Source: Fasciolopsis buskii (taxonomy: Eukaryota > Platyhelminthes > Trematoda > Plagiorchiida > Fasciolidae). Taken from it: a stretch of DNA of 64,000 nt. Both the position numbers and the translations under genes were made by a program. Positions within the stretch are counted from its first letter, which is position 1. Every line of letters begins with the position of its first letter. The stretch lies in assembly GCA_008360955.1 (NCBI GenBank), contig LUCM01000828.1, positions 1 through 64,000 of the forward strand, read 5' to 3'. This document shows positions 1 to 11,735 of this stretch, one piece after another. The notes beneath the pieces were generated by a model, which was given only the letters and a program-made list of their open reading frames with translations, made no database searches and was not told the origin of the DNA.

Positions 1-62
1 GCTCGTCAGGTATGCGTACCCGATGCTCTCTTGCCCAAACTTCCACATACTTTTACACATCT
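1..62 (-). mobile_element. Retrozyme-like repeat fragment cut by window edge
   Basis: Read on the minus strand, this stretch matches 18057-18118 almost base for base: the segment containing GTATGTGG, the GGGCAAGAGAGCATCGGGTA block, GCATAC and then CTGACGAGC. It therefore holds the 5' strand of hammerhead stem I and the first half of the catalytic core of the repeat at 17881-18179. The window edge removes stem II, GAAA and the cleavage site, so completeness cannot be judged. Similarity fades beyond about position 62. Confidence 0.75.
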
Positions 63-339
63 GTTTTAAACTACTAACTGTCTCGATTCATCTAATTCTG
101 AATGCCTCCGTTCGCATCAAGCCATTGAGCTAAGCTTTGGAGCTTTTCTTCCTGCCACTCATCGTTTTTCACATTGTTTTCACCAGATTATTATCCATTG
201 TTGCAGTGGCATTGTCTGTTTTTTAGTCACGCACTTTAACGAGTAATACCAAATACTTCGTCTATTTTTGGTTTACCAAAATACTCCTGTTATCTGAAGG
301 CAGACGACCCGAATTTGATTGTTGTGCTATTTAGTCGTA

Positions 340-535
340 CGACACATCATTGGTAGTAGACAGCAACTCGCTGTCCCCCTGCTCGTCGCCTCACCTGAAT
401 CAAAGAAGTCTTATGTGGTTCTATGCCATTATAAGTTCCAAATTCATGGTTCCCATTCCCCTTACTCTCCCGTGTGGCAGTGGGGGGGGCATGCCCCGTC
501 CACTGCAGTCATGCATGAACTGTCGTAAAAAGCCC
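340..535 (+). mobile_element. SINE-family copy (body only)
   Basis: The order of blocks matches the minus-strand element at 11465-11735: a GTAGACAGCAACTCGCTGT block, a TTCCCATTCCCC block, then CGTGTGGCAGTGGGGG with GGCATGCCCC, and a GTCATGCATGAA end. Two further copies at 10250-10335 and 46615-46712 share the last part. No pol III B box is visible upstream, so the tRNA-like head is missing or decayed. Short reading frames over this copy are not genes. Confidence 0.6.
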
Positions 536-1939
536 TTGTTTGACAATATCATTTGGAAAGGAAATGCATCTTCGCTATATGCGTATGGTTCCGATGTTTG
601 AGATTGTCGTTCACCATTGATATTTCCTTTCGCAAAACCTGCTATCCCAACGCGGTTGAACTTCGTCGTTTCGGACTAGTGTAAGCAGCTCCCGCAAAAA
701 CCGTAGGAAACAACGGTCCTCTTCAGAAAAAGCCTTATGTGACTGCTGAGTGCATCCTATCCGATGGATAATGACAAAAAAGTGTCATTGCCTATGTAAG
801 GAGCCTATTAGACTTTTGCCGTGGGTTCAAGGGTCACTAAAAGACAACCAGTTGAGAAATGTTGTCATAGCTTTGTTTGCAACTCATGGATGTACTATTT
901 CATCACTCCTAGGTTTACAAATAACCTTTTTCATTCCCGGAAATCAGTGCTAGAATGAAACAACCACTAATCGGTTTGCCCTGATGCACTGATCACTCAA
1001 CGACAGGTCTTCGACTATCAGAAATCTAGTACATAAAGCTTATGATAAACCGGAGTGCGTAAAATAGCAGTGACATAAACAACATGCTTATAAACGCCTC
1101 ATCGACCGCACTTACTACACAATCATAATGGTTTTTCTCGACGTGAGAAAACCACTCCCAACCTCCACGCCTAATCGAGTTTCATCTATCATTTCAGTTG
1201 TTAGCGCTCAGTCACCAAAATCGGCAGAACGGAGGAACGACTTCCTGACCGAATGGCTAAGCACACTTTGGCCCGGCTGCAATGTTCGGACGATCAACAT
1301 CAAGCGAACGAGAAACGCTCACCTCGTCGAATACGTAACACCTGAGTGCAGCGTCCAACTAGCAACCGAAAATGGGGCTAACCTACACCGAGGCACTGGC
1401 ACTTAGTCATCACTGTCCCCAGCTGTGCTAATCGCATTAGCCCTGCTTTCGTATTATCTCTACTTGTCATCCTGTAACTTTTCAAGTAACTTATGTCGTA
1501 CGCGTATAGTCGTTTGTGTGTAATCTTCCTTGTTCTTGCAAATATGTTTGGTTCACAGAACGATCACAACTGTATTAAGCCCTGGTGAAGACGCAGCCAA
1601 ATGATCCGGAGTAATTAGTATAATCTGATGCTATCGACTCGGTAATTCAGGTGGTAATTCTGGTTGTTGGTTCTCATGAAAGGCATTCGAGTTCATTTTT
1701 CAAATTCAACCAGCACATTGGTTCGCTCATGACAATTTAGGGAACTGTGGTTCACGGGTATCCCATGGTCATCAATGCCCGCCGATCTGTTCAAAACGCA
1801 ATGGCACCCAAACATTGGTATGCGGATCGAGATGCCATTTGGGACTTGCAGAACGGGATCGGAGATGTGACGCATAGTCTTCCAAATGGCTCACCATAAT
1901 CGAGGTGGGTGTATCAGACTCCAGACCCGTTATCGCCCT
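536..1939. other. Unassigned intergenic DNA
   Basis: I see no recognisable gene. The longest plus-strand frame (1128-1406, 92 residues) has no motif I know, no clear splice sites and a length expected by chance. The stretch 1690-1880 may be repeat-derived but I could not pair it with another copy. Confidence 0.4.
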
Positions 1940-2412
1940 GGACACCCCTCGAGATGCTCCCAAATGACCTGCTTCTTGAATATTATCTTCTGAGGAAGTC
2001 TTACCCACTGCGATCTCATAATGTTCTCACAAAAGGGCTAGGATGAAGGAGAATGCGCGGCACTTCAGTGGGTTGACTGATCATTGGCAATCAGTGCAAG
2101 GGAGATAGTTAAATCCTGATTCTAAGTCAACCACGAACGGCATACGAAGCATACGGTTATGTGCTTATCGGCATCTGCGCAAGAGGGGTGCACTGGGCAC
2201 TCAGTGCCCGGCCCCATCCGAAGGGCGTATGAATTGAGCAATTGGTCCCCGGTCCCCAATGGATTAGGTGATCCCCAGATCGTCTTACTTCCTTTTGGGT
2301 TAGACTATTTGATCAAAGGTTCGGGATGGAGCTTCCGAAGTCAACCTTCTACTTCGGTTTGGGCAACCGGGTGTTGTGAAGCCCATATAGGAATCATGGA
2401 CCCCAGTGTCTA
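1940..2412 (+). repeat. Dispersed repeat family R2, copy 1
   Basis: Blocks here recur in the same order at 10738-11078: CTCGAGATG followed by CCCAA and TGACC, TTCTCAC followed by AAA, a GGGGTG-ACT block before CATCCGAAGGGCG, and finally TTCGGTT-GGCAACCGG, TGAA-CCCATA, AATCATGG and CCCAGT. The copies are diverged but collinear over several hundred bases. No coding frame is conserved between them. The family is not identified. Confidence 0.6.
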
Positions 2413-5158
2413 GGCAAAAACATGAAGAGGAAAATGGAAGAATCACATCATTTCCCGCACTATTTCGGGCACATTAAGTCAGCAGGAGCACATTAATTCG
2501 GAAAAATCAGGCTAACTCCAAGTCCCACCTGATTGGGCCATTGAAATGTGGCCCTGATAGGTCCGAAATATATAGCGACACACCACACTATTTCACGTTC
2601 GCGCATCGGTAGGGCCTGACGTCAGTGCGTTGGATCATGGATATCGCTTCGAAAGCAGACGGGCATGATCTTGTGACAGCGACTGACCTGGGCTGAGTGT
2701 AATTTGTCGCGGTGATCGGCCGCAGTGGGAAAATAGGAGCTGATATAAAATTAATAACCAAAGTGAAGCTTATTTTCAGTGTATGATTGCCATAGTGTAT
2801 GTTAGCTCGTTGTAGATCGTTATTTATCCATGCCTTTCTATCCCATATTCACTGAGAGACAAAACATCTCAACCAGAAAGGAATTGTCCGAAGATTCTCT
2901 AAGTCATTCAGCTACGAAGGACCAGTAATTGGTGTCGAATACTAACGGCTTCTATAGAAAACATGCCAAGTGATCCAATACCCCCCCCCCTAATGGTGAT
3001 TGCATTTTCCTGAACCTGATCAAGATTTAGTCGAATTTCAACCAGCAGCTTAAGCTCATGAAAAATCAACTTGAAAGTATTCTCAGGTTTCAGTCACAAA
3101 TTCTCTTTGCACTGATTCCTATTGGCTTTTTGAGTATATTCCAAATTCTCCGTGCCTAAATCATTGGTCCATTCGTGACAGAGACTTATATGAAGTCGTG
3201 AATAATTTGCTTGTATTCTCGTTTGCCGGTGCTCTATCGTCCGATGAGTGCTCCTTGTGATATGTGGTCATGTGAAATCATTCTCCGAGCTTTCGCAATA
3301 GCCATCCATTTTCACTTGCAGGTGTCCTCACATTACATGTTTGGACGTGTTTTTAAAGAATGGAAAAATCTCTGAAGGTGTTAACGTCTTCAACGATGAC
3401 CAAACTTGAACTGATCCTGCATGTTCCCGAATGATTTAACTCTTTATTGTTTCAGTAAATATAGCGTTTTCTTCTCAACAAATATGGTATTATTCATCGT
3501 CCGTTCCCGATGTCAAGCACAAATCGCCTATCTCACTGTAGTTTAATCTTACATGTACATAAGACAACTAATCAATCAGGAAGAAGTGCATCACGAAATT
3601 TAGAAGGGCCGAGTACAATCAACTACCGGACGACTGCAAAATATCATTTACCCCCGAGCATCCGTGCAATATTTTATCAAATTTGTAATGACACATGTCA
3701 TTGGACACATCAATACGGCGACGAATTTCCATTTAGACTTCTATGAATGAAAAACTTACAACTTAGTCAAAAACTTTATTTTGAAAAACACCGTTTGGAC
3801 GGGACCGTAAATGAATATATATTCTCACATGTCAGGTATTTCACAGACGGATCTATTTAGGTGGGAGAAAAGCTAACCAAAAACCATTCGTCAAGAAAGT
3901 GCAATCTCTCGTATCCAGCCAAATTCATAGGACTTTTAAGTGTTACGAAAGTTTTGTTCCTAACTCTTCTTTGATGGGAGTGATAATGCATCCACCACGA
4001 TCAACTCCATCCTCATCAGGAACAGGAACGCGATCCAATATTTGAACAAGATTTTGTCCATGGACACTTAGAAGTCTTCAATGGGTAGATTCTCTGGAAA
4101 GGAATAAAGTTTTTGCTTCTATCGTAACACTTCGAAGTCTATCAAACGTATTTGGACCCCTCAGAGATTGGCTTTTTGTGACAAATGGGTTTTGGTAAAT
4201 TTTGGCTGCAAAACTGCACTGATGTTTGGGGGCAAATGATGTCTTGCAGTCGCCTGGTCACTGGTTATAATATAGTCCTTTACACCGAAGTTGCGGGATC
4301 GTCAGATTAAGGCGTCCAGCATTTTCTATTATTGCTCAGGTTAATTATATTTACTGCGTGGTTAATCCATGCTCTACATATGCTGACACTTGGGGCGTTC
4401 AGATGTTATTCAACTTTGTCTGGACAATGGTACATGTAATACTGGTTATAATCTTCGTCATGAGTATAAGAAATTTGCAGTCACTTTCGGATGTGGTTGA
4501 TTTTCTCCATGAAAGACATACATAATTTATTCGTTTGATATGTTGTAAACAGTGGCTGCAAAAAGTTAAACACAAAATTTTCAATTGGTTTACGTTTCTT
4601 ACTCAGTTCATTGTCCTCTATATTATGGCACCAAAAGATTTTACTGTTTCTCGTTCACTATTTCATTGTCACGACTAAAACGTAGGCGATTAACACCACG
4701 CATAAATGGCCTTGAGACGAGGGCATCATTGACATAAATCATGATTCTTCATAATTCAAAATTTTTCGGTCAGTCACCAAACAAGGTTATTAGACCCCAG
4801 TTAGACACAATACCTCAGTTAAGAAATAATTCTTCCAACCCATAAATGCAGGCGTAAACATTAATAGAAAAGTCGATGAAATAAGTGTCTGTTTAGCAAA
4901 TGAGTTTGTTATTACTGATGAATGCATGCTAAGATAAATGCTAATACCCTTCCAAAAACGTTTATGAAATTCTCATGCTTCGTAGGATTTCATTTTTCAT
5001 GTTCAGATAAGTTTACGTAGAAAGCCAAAGTCACCATAAACGGTTGACCTTATTCACAGTCTACAAACAGACATACTAGGGAAACTTGCACATAAGTTTC
5101 AGGACCGAATGATATAAGGAGTGTTTCGAAAAATCGACGCGCCATGTGTTGGTTTTAC
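2413..5158. other. Unassigned AT-rich intergenic DNA
   Basis: No gene, RNA or clear repeat is recognised. The frames at 3510-3746 and 4399-4584 are short, lack motifs and look like chance. Confidence 0.4.
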
Positions 5159-5337
5159 TTGTAAATAATGTAATGTTGATAACAGCGTTGTTGGTCGATG
5201 TAATGCGCCAACGTTTCGACTACCGTGGCAAGTTTGATTGTAAAACTTGCCTTGAGAAAGACTACCCACGGTGGTCGAAACGTTGGCGCATTACATCTAC
5301 CAACAACCCTGTGTTATTAACATTGTCATTCACAACT
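5159..5337. repeat. Foldback element: long inverted repeat with nested hairpin
   Basis: The arms are about 5159-5228 and 5266-5337. The inner 42 bases of the arms (5187-5228 against 5266-5307) pair with only two mismatches, including the block GCGCCAACGTTTCGAC. The outer parts pair with a few mismatches and small gaps (TAATGTTGATAACA against TGTTATTAACATTG). Between the arms is a second stem, GGCAAGTTT at 5227-5235 and AAACTTGCC at 5243-5251, with a 7-base loop. A foldback or MITE-like element is the simplest explanation; no transposase frame is present. Confidence 0.85.
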
Positions 5338-6249
5338 GTACACAAGTCCATGATATTTCCTAATGCGTTTTATACCTCGTAAGTATCAAAACCCTAAGAA
5401 TCCTAACAAAACATTTTTGAATGCATCACAGCCGGTGGCGTATATGATTCTCGCTTCGACCAAGTCCTACAGATCAGTTAATTGTTAAAGACTACATACG
5501 GAAACATTCTGATCTTTTAGTTCGTTTTTCTGTGTCATTCAGTAGTTATCGGATGAATAAAATTCACAATGAAACTGTAGCTTAACGTGGTGTGAAGTCT
5601 TGCAAGCCTCCACCATGCAACGAGCTATATGGGATATCTTATCTCAAACTGACGGTCAATGAGTAGTCTCCTGATCCTCCAGGCTGGAGGTTGATTTGAG
5701 TTAGCAACTCAGACGGTAGAGTGAGTGGAAGAATAACCGTTCCGAATAGATAAGATTCCACTCAGCCACTCCCTGCTTCCTTGCGGACAAGTTCTTATTG
5801 TTCTTCTTCTTATTGGCTGGACTCTAGCACTCTTCATCCAAAAAACCTCACTAAATACCACAAGCGTAATGAGATCCGCACTGTATCGGTCGTCGCACAG
5901 GTTAGTCAGGGCCGCGTTATTCACTGCTTCGAGTAGTGTGATAAGCATGGGCCTGCTCCACGTTCCCATGTCGGGGTGACGCCCCACTGCCCTATGGGTA
6001 AGGCTTTTGAGTCAAATGCTCCGGTTAGGGTTTCCAAATATGGGCAGCTGCAAAGTACGGATGGCCCGAATATCTCCGGCTTCTTTTCTACGAGGAACCT
6101 TTCTAATTTCTGTTTTTTCGATGACGGGACTACGAAAGTTGCTGTGGAGAACTGCTGGTCGACGGACTTACTTGATGGCAGCACTAGGGCAAGGAGAAGA
6201 AATAGTTGGCAAGCATTACTTAAATCTAAATTTCCACTTCACTGGATGT

Positions 6250-9150
6250 CTTCAGTGTTTGCACACTCGCCCAAATAGGACGGCAAGCTGCTCTATCTCG
6301 AACCCCTGAAACTTCCAAGAGACATATGCTGTCTCCGAAACGCACATTAAGGGTCCCTCTTCTACGGTCACTCTTCACAGCCCAGATGCAGCCTCATTCC
6401 GTCGCTTCACTCTTTGCACGTCTGATGATCCGGCTTTGAGCGCTTGTGGTCAAGCTGATCATGTTGGACTGGATCCCACTCAACGGCAGTTTATGTGCAG
6501 TTCGGTTGGACGATTCTGTACATGTGAATGCCAGTCGACTGTGACGTCGTTGTTTGTTCGTCGTATCTTTGTATGCCCCCACTGATTGCAGCTCTCCCAA
6601 AACAAGTCCTATCGGAAGTTATCTCGGTTACCACACAGTGTATGTTCAATGGTCGTTGTTGGTGGTTTGAACGCCCAACTTGGGTGATCATCGGAAACGG
6701 AACGACACATTGAAGGCCGATTTTTCGTCCCATCCGACAACGGAGATCATCTCGTCCAAGTTGGTTCTGATCACAGGCTGTTTCTGGTAAACAATTTTGC
6801 CATAAAGAGCAACGTCGGCTCACCTGGCGCCCTCACAGCTTTTGAGTCAGACTGATCACGCTGCCATCGGTTACCGGTGTTGTGGATTAATCGAGAATTG
6901 ATGGTCCTTCTGGTACATATCTGTGGACTCACACCGTGCTTTGGTCCAAGCTCGCTTTTGTTTGGACCTAGTCCGTGGTTACACCAGCACAAAAGTCACT
7001 TGTCCGACACAGCTGATTCAGGACGATGACCCCCGACTACAATTCCAGTCGGAACTCTTGATGCGGTTGTGGCCTCTATAAAATGTCCAGGGTCTGAGCG
7101 AGCACTGGGAGCGGGCCAAATAAGTTCTGCACTCAGCGGCAACTGCCATTTTAGGCTCCTTGTCAGGTAAATCTCAGAAACGATGGACATCCTCGACTTC
7201 AGTTGCACTGTTTGATGCTTGCAGACCCATCCCTCCGGATGCGAAATACAGTGAGGGGCGTAGATCCCTGAGACGTCAACTTATTGGGAATTTGATAAGT
7301 GACCGGGAGTGGTGGTGAGTAGGAAGGTGTAGATCATTGGAAAAGACTACAGTTGTCGGAAATAGTCGCAACTTTTACTGACTGATTAGGAATACCGGCC
7401 TACGGAGGCCTGGCGTAAGCGAAGTAGTTAGGGGCTCCAACGGTACACTGATTCACTCTCAGATGCGTCGACCGGCACATTTGGCAAAGCAATGGGGAAC
7501 ATTTTATTTGGCCCACAGCCACAGTAGGCCTTCCACTTATGCCTGCAAATGAACCAATCCAAGTGGATACGAGCCCTCCATCCGAAATGGAGGTTAAAAG
7601 GGAGACAGGTTTTCTTGAAGGATATAAAACAGCCGGTTCAGGTGAGCTTTGGCCATCCTTCCTCAAGGATGATGGCAAAGTTTTAACATTGGAGTTAACA
7701 AAACTCCTGGGTAAGGGAGGAAAGTGCTAAGGACTAGTGTGAATCGGTAACTGTGCCAGTTTACCATGTGAAAAGCACAGAAGAATTAATTTATTTAGCA
7801 TCGCATCCAAACTTCTCGTGGACACAATCCTTCGCCAATTATCTAACACTAGCGAGGAGTATATGCGTGAGAATTATGCCGGTTTCCATATTGAGCCTGG
7901 TTGTACTGACCAAATTTTCAGGTCATATCTTCGAACACGGGGTCACGTTCCGCAGACTCATGATTTTTGTCTTTCTTGATTTGAAAGTGGGGTTCGACTC
8001 AGTCGATCGTGCAGCCCTTTGGCACCGCCTCTCATTGAAAGGTGTGCCAGAGATGTTCATTTCACTCATCCAATCTCTGTATGCAAACAGCCGCAGCCGG
8101 ATTTGTTCTAGTGGCGATGTTTCGGCCAAATTCACCGGAACTAGTGATGTTCGTCACCGTTGCCCTTTCTTTTTTAACCTTGTCATTAAGATGGTTATGG
8201 AGATAGCCTTCTCATATAAGGATAGTGGGATTGATATTTGCTCAAACAATAATTTCTCTGCCTAATAATATGCGGAAAATATTGAGTTGCTGAGTGAGGA
8301 CCCAAGTAAGTTGCGGCTCGATTGTCTGAGCGACAGTGTAGCTATGTTATGTATGCGTTTTGCACCTTCTATTTGTAAAATGATGTTGCAGGACTGGATT
8401 GGCTCAAAGCGGAATCTTGTTTTTGCAGGGGAACAACTGGATGAAGTGGATAAATTTAGTTACTTGCGTAATTGTATCTCACCTGTCAATCATATATCAG
8501 ATTAAGTGTCTTCGGGCATACGGAAGGTCCGATTGGTATTTGCTCATTTGAGTCATCTGTGGCGTTGGCGTAGCATCCGATTATCGATCAAGGGTCAAGT
8601 ATACGCAGAAGCAGTGAGGCTGGTATTATTCCAAGGCTCCGAAGCAGGGCCACTGACAGCGGAAGATATGCGAAGACTTCCGGTGTTTGAACACCGTCGT
8701 TTTCGCAGTATTGGTGGAATGTGATGGGAGAATTCTGTGAGAGGCTCAGAAGTTGGGCATAAAGTACTGGGTCCTAGGGTCCATTTTTTAGAGCTGGCAC
8801 TGGATCAGGACATGTTAAGGTGGTTGGGATATATTTTGTCCCTGCCTGCGCTTGACTCGTTGTACGCTATTCGTCGAGGCAGGTAATGGTTGGCAGATGT
8901 TTCGTGTTGGCCAGTCGATGACATGGAGAAAAGTATGATGACTTCAACCAGTGGTCTGGCTCGTTTAGGTGCAGTTAGTCTACCGTGTTGGTGTTCCTGA
9001 AATCTCCTCAGATGATGGTTGTTGACAGTAGGTGATGTGGATCAGTGCCGCAGTCAATGGCGATCATGCAGTCGAAACCTTTCTTATACTGTATTGTCCT
9101 TCAAATTAGTATCTTGCAGTCGATCTTTCATTATTCCCTGGGCTTTTTTT
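6250..9150 (+). mobile_element. Degenerate non-LTR retrotransposon (endonuclease + reverse transcriptase)
   Basis: Translated pieces in shifting frames resemble fluke LINE proteins. At about 6250-6840 is an AP-endonuclease-like region, including GGLNAQLG near 6655 and SDHRLFLVNN near 6770. Reverse transcriptase follows from about 7960 (FLDLKVGFDSVDRAALW, then KGVPEMFISLIQSLY). The YADD catalytic box is degraded to YAEN near 8270, just after two stop codons. The carboxy-terminal region runs on through frames near 8510-8720 and ends near 9090 with CRSQWRSC. Several frameshifts and stops, and apparent loss of the segment between endonuclease and polymerase, make it inactive. An RTE-like clade is my guess; the clade is not proved. 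Confidence 0.85.
7753..8265 (+). pseudogene. Reverse transcriptase fragment of LINE
   Basis: This is the longest open piece of the broken retrotransposon (170 residues). It contains palm-domain motifs with the conserved first catalytic Asp context (LDLKVGFDSVDR) and the region normally read as GVRQGCPLSPFLFN, here worn down to DVRHRCPFFFN. The frame stops just before the YADD position, and the next open pieces (8287-8505 and 8506-8724) carry the following domain, including WIGSKRNLV, VDKFSYL and AEDMRRL. It is a relic with no expected product. Confidence 0.85.
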
Positions 9151-9555
9151 CTATTTGAACAGATGATGCTGTGAGGTATCAACGTAAACCAGAGCACGGT
9201 GGTGCAAGGTAAATATCTGTTCAAACTGAACTGAGTGCCAAGTGAAAGGTATTTCGATCCAGCTCCGTACCCATTTTCTGTTGCTAACTCAGATAGTTCG
9301 TAACCCTTTTGATTATCTCGTTCGGAAGTTCTTTCAGATTTTGGGCTATTAGTTACTGTCGGATCTAATCGCAGGCTGTTGTTGAATCGTTATTTTACTA
9401 GGAGGATGAGTTTGCTCCTAAACTGTTCATCATACTGTGCTACTATTTACCTTTATGTTCGGTTTCAGGTTGGTATTTGCAGTGTTTTTCCGTATTTCTA
9501 AAATCTCTAAACGAACACAACCATTCCCTTGGACCACCTTCTCGTCTTGGATCAG

Positions 9556-9818
9556 ATGTTTCCGGTTGTCATCGTGTGTGATAACACAATGGTTCTCAAA
9601 CCGTGTGAGTGTGGTCCGTCCACTTTGGTGCAACTGATGCTCAGGTGGCCGGCGTGCCTCACGGTGTGGCCAATGTGAGTCACGGAGCATACCAAAGTGT
9701 CCAATTCGTTTGTTCGCACCCCTTGCTCCGGGCCGTCTCATTTGTTGGTTCTGATCGAGCCGGTCGGTACCTCTACGAGACAGCGTCCGAGAATGGCAAA
9801 CGTGTTCAATGCAACATG
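9556..9818 (+). pseudogene. ALDH6A1-like pseudogene exon a
   Basis: The exon follows a CTTGGATCAG acceptor and ends at CAACATG before GTAAGC. It reads MFPVVIVCDNTMVLKP in frame 1, then shifts frame near 9640 and continues as VPHGVANVSHG, AVSFVGSDRAG and GKRVQCNM. These correspond to the family's NT-x-KPSE, GxxNIIHG, FVGS and GKRVQANM segments. The exon is 263 nt, two more than a multiple of three, which fits the frameshift. Confidence 0.85.
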
Positions 9819-10054
9819 GTAAGCGACAATAGTGATGATAAACGGTACTGTTGATGCAGGCTTCTCTGTTCCGGATGGGAATTAGGCAGACAACAATGTG
9901 TATTTGTTTGTATGTCCGTGTATGTGAAATCTACCCGCATCCTACGCAAGCAACAGTAACGCCGAGTCCGAGGATTCCTTTTCACTATCACTAACAGCAA
10001 CGAATTCTGCTCAACTGTAATAAGGTTTTTGCTTTTTTACTTATGAGTCAGGAC

Positions 10055-10248
10055 ATTGTTCTATATATACGCATACATATTCTGGAGCATTCTGCCCTCG
10101 TTCCTAGGGTTAGCTCAGCCCAACTAACAAAGAATTATCAGCGAATCACAGTTGCGGTTCTTCTGTGGATTCTTCGACGAAGAGCTTCCATGCACACTCC
10201 TGACGCCACAAATTCGATTCTGGTGATATATATATATATATATATATA
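10055..10248 (+). mobile_element. Retrozyme-like repeat, copy lacking the hammerhead
   Basis: This matches 17915-18030 through ATTCTGG-GCATTCTGCCC, CAACTAACAAAGAATTATCA, TTCTTCTGTGGA-TCTTCGACGA, CTTCCATGCACACTCCTG and ATTCGATT-TGGTGA. It then runs into a (TA) tract at 10226-10248 where the full copy continues to its ribozyme. A short insertion near 10085-10110 is not in the other copy. It is truncated relative to 17881-18179. Confidence 0.75.
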
Positions 10249-10249
10249 A

Positions 10250-10335
10250 CGATTCCCGTTCCCCGCCCCCAGTGTAGTGGGCCCTAATGGCTGGGGGCTT
10301 GCCCCTTTCGCTGCATTCATGCGTGAAGAATGTAA
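10250..10335 (+). mobile_element. SINE-family fragment
   Basis: It shares CGATTCCCGTTCCCC, AGTGTAGTGG and a TGCATTCATGCGTGAA end with the SINE-family members at 340-535, 46615-46712 and (minus) 11465-11735. It begins directly after the TA tract that ends the retrozyme-like copy, so two repeats abut here. Confidence 0.6.
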
Positions 10336-10737
10336 TTTAAGAAATTACGCATTGTTTTTGTTACTTGAGAATCGCTTGTAGTTGATTGGAAAAAGTCACA
10401 CAGTTTCACCGATACTGACATCTTTATCACCCCAACTGGTAGCACCTATTTGAAAGGTTGCTTTCAAACTGACAGGTAGCTCTCAGTCGTATATCACTCC
10501 TCTCTAAATCAGTTTGTGGTCAAATTCCAATCGTTACCGGCCTTAGACCGATATTTGCAAAATCGCTATTGATGAGTAACATTCTGCAATAACCACTTTG
10601 GTTGGCTGCATGCGTATCCAGCGTCCGAAAATCTCGGGTGAAGGAAATTATTGGTGGTGCATTCGTAAGTATCGAGAATGTCCCAGCGTGATCAGGGGTG
10701 GGTTTCAAGCTCTTAATCAGTAACCTGTCCTGAATAT

Positions 10738-11078
10738 CTCTCGAGATGTACCCAAGTGACCGTGCATCCTAAATAGCCTCTGCTGCGAAAGTCCTACACA
10801 CTGCCTTCTTGTGGAGCGAGTGTTCTCACTAAAATGCGAAGACGAAGGTGTATCCCCGGCCCTCTGCTGAGTTGTCTGTTTTTTAGCAGTCAACCCACAG
10901 CGGCGTGCGATCCTTCTGGCTGTATGCTAACCGGCAATTGTGGTGGAGGGGTGTACTAAGCACACAGGGTGTCTAGATCCATCCGAAGGGCGGGGTAGAG
11001 TCCCCTAAGTCGGCCCTCTGGTTCGGTTCAGGCAACCGGACAGTATGAAACCCATAGCGAAATCATGGCTCCCAGTCC
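10738..11078 (+). repeat. Dispersed repeat family R2, copy 2
   Basis: This is collinear with 1940-2412 (shared CTCGAGATG, TTCTCACTAAAA, CATCCGAAGGGCG, GGCAACCGG and AATCATGG blocks). It lies inside the first intron of the ALDH6A1-like pseudogene. No protein is conserved. Confidence 0.6.
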
Positions 11079-11464
11079 ATGGCCGAGTCGAAGCTCAGCA
11101 GTAAGTGCATCGACCATCACTAACACTTGCGAAACCAAACCAATATGGAGGTCTAAAGGATACAGGCTAAACCGTTGTCGTTTTTGGCTTGTGGTTTGGT
11201 TGACAAGAAGCCTAATGAGTGATTCTGCGGAAACTTTTTCTGTGATTTGCTGTTTAATACGACCCTCTTTTGCAGTCAACGTTTTTCGAACGGCTCGTTT
11301 TCGATCCATTCACATGGGTCTCGTTTGAATTACGGATGTCAAAATAATGGACGTTACAATTATACGACAGTTTACATGTTTTTGTGCAAATGATGGAAGA
11401 TGCACCAGGCCATCGATTTGGTTAGGTACTTAGCCCGATGCTCAATGTTCAGTTTTTTATGGTG

Positions 11465-11735
11465 TTTCACGCTTGACCGTAGTAGGAGGGGCATGCCCTC
11501 CCCCCGCCATAGCCACTACACGAAGAGAGAACGGGAATCGGAACCTCTGACCACGATACTCGGAGTGACACGAATTTACCCTTAGGTCTCATTAGATCAC
11601 GTTTGGCAACCTGCCGGGCAACAGAGAGTTGCCGTCTACCACCACAGTTATAAGTGGATCTGGGATTCGAACGTTTCACCTTTTAAACGACAAACCCTTA
11701 ATCAATTTGACTACAACGTCTCGAAAGCGTGGATG
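11465..11735 (-). mobile_element. tRNA-derived SINE with A and B boxes
   Basis: On the minus strand a pol III A box TAGTCAAATTG (11703-11713) fits TRGYNNARNNG exactly, and a B box CGTTCGAATCC (11663-11673) differs at one base from GGTTCRANNCC. The body that follows carries GTAGACGGCAACTCTCTGTT, GTTCCGATTCCCG and CGTGTAGTGG with GGCATGCCCC, shared with the plus-strand members at 340-535, 10250-10335 and 46615-46712. This is the most complete member seen. It lies in an intron of the ALDH6A1-like pseudogene. Confidence 0.7.
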
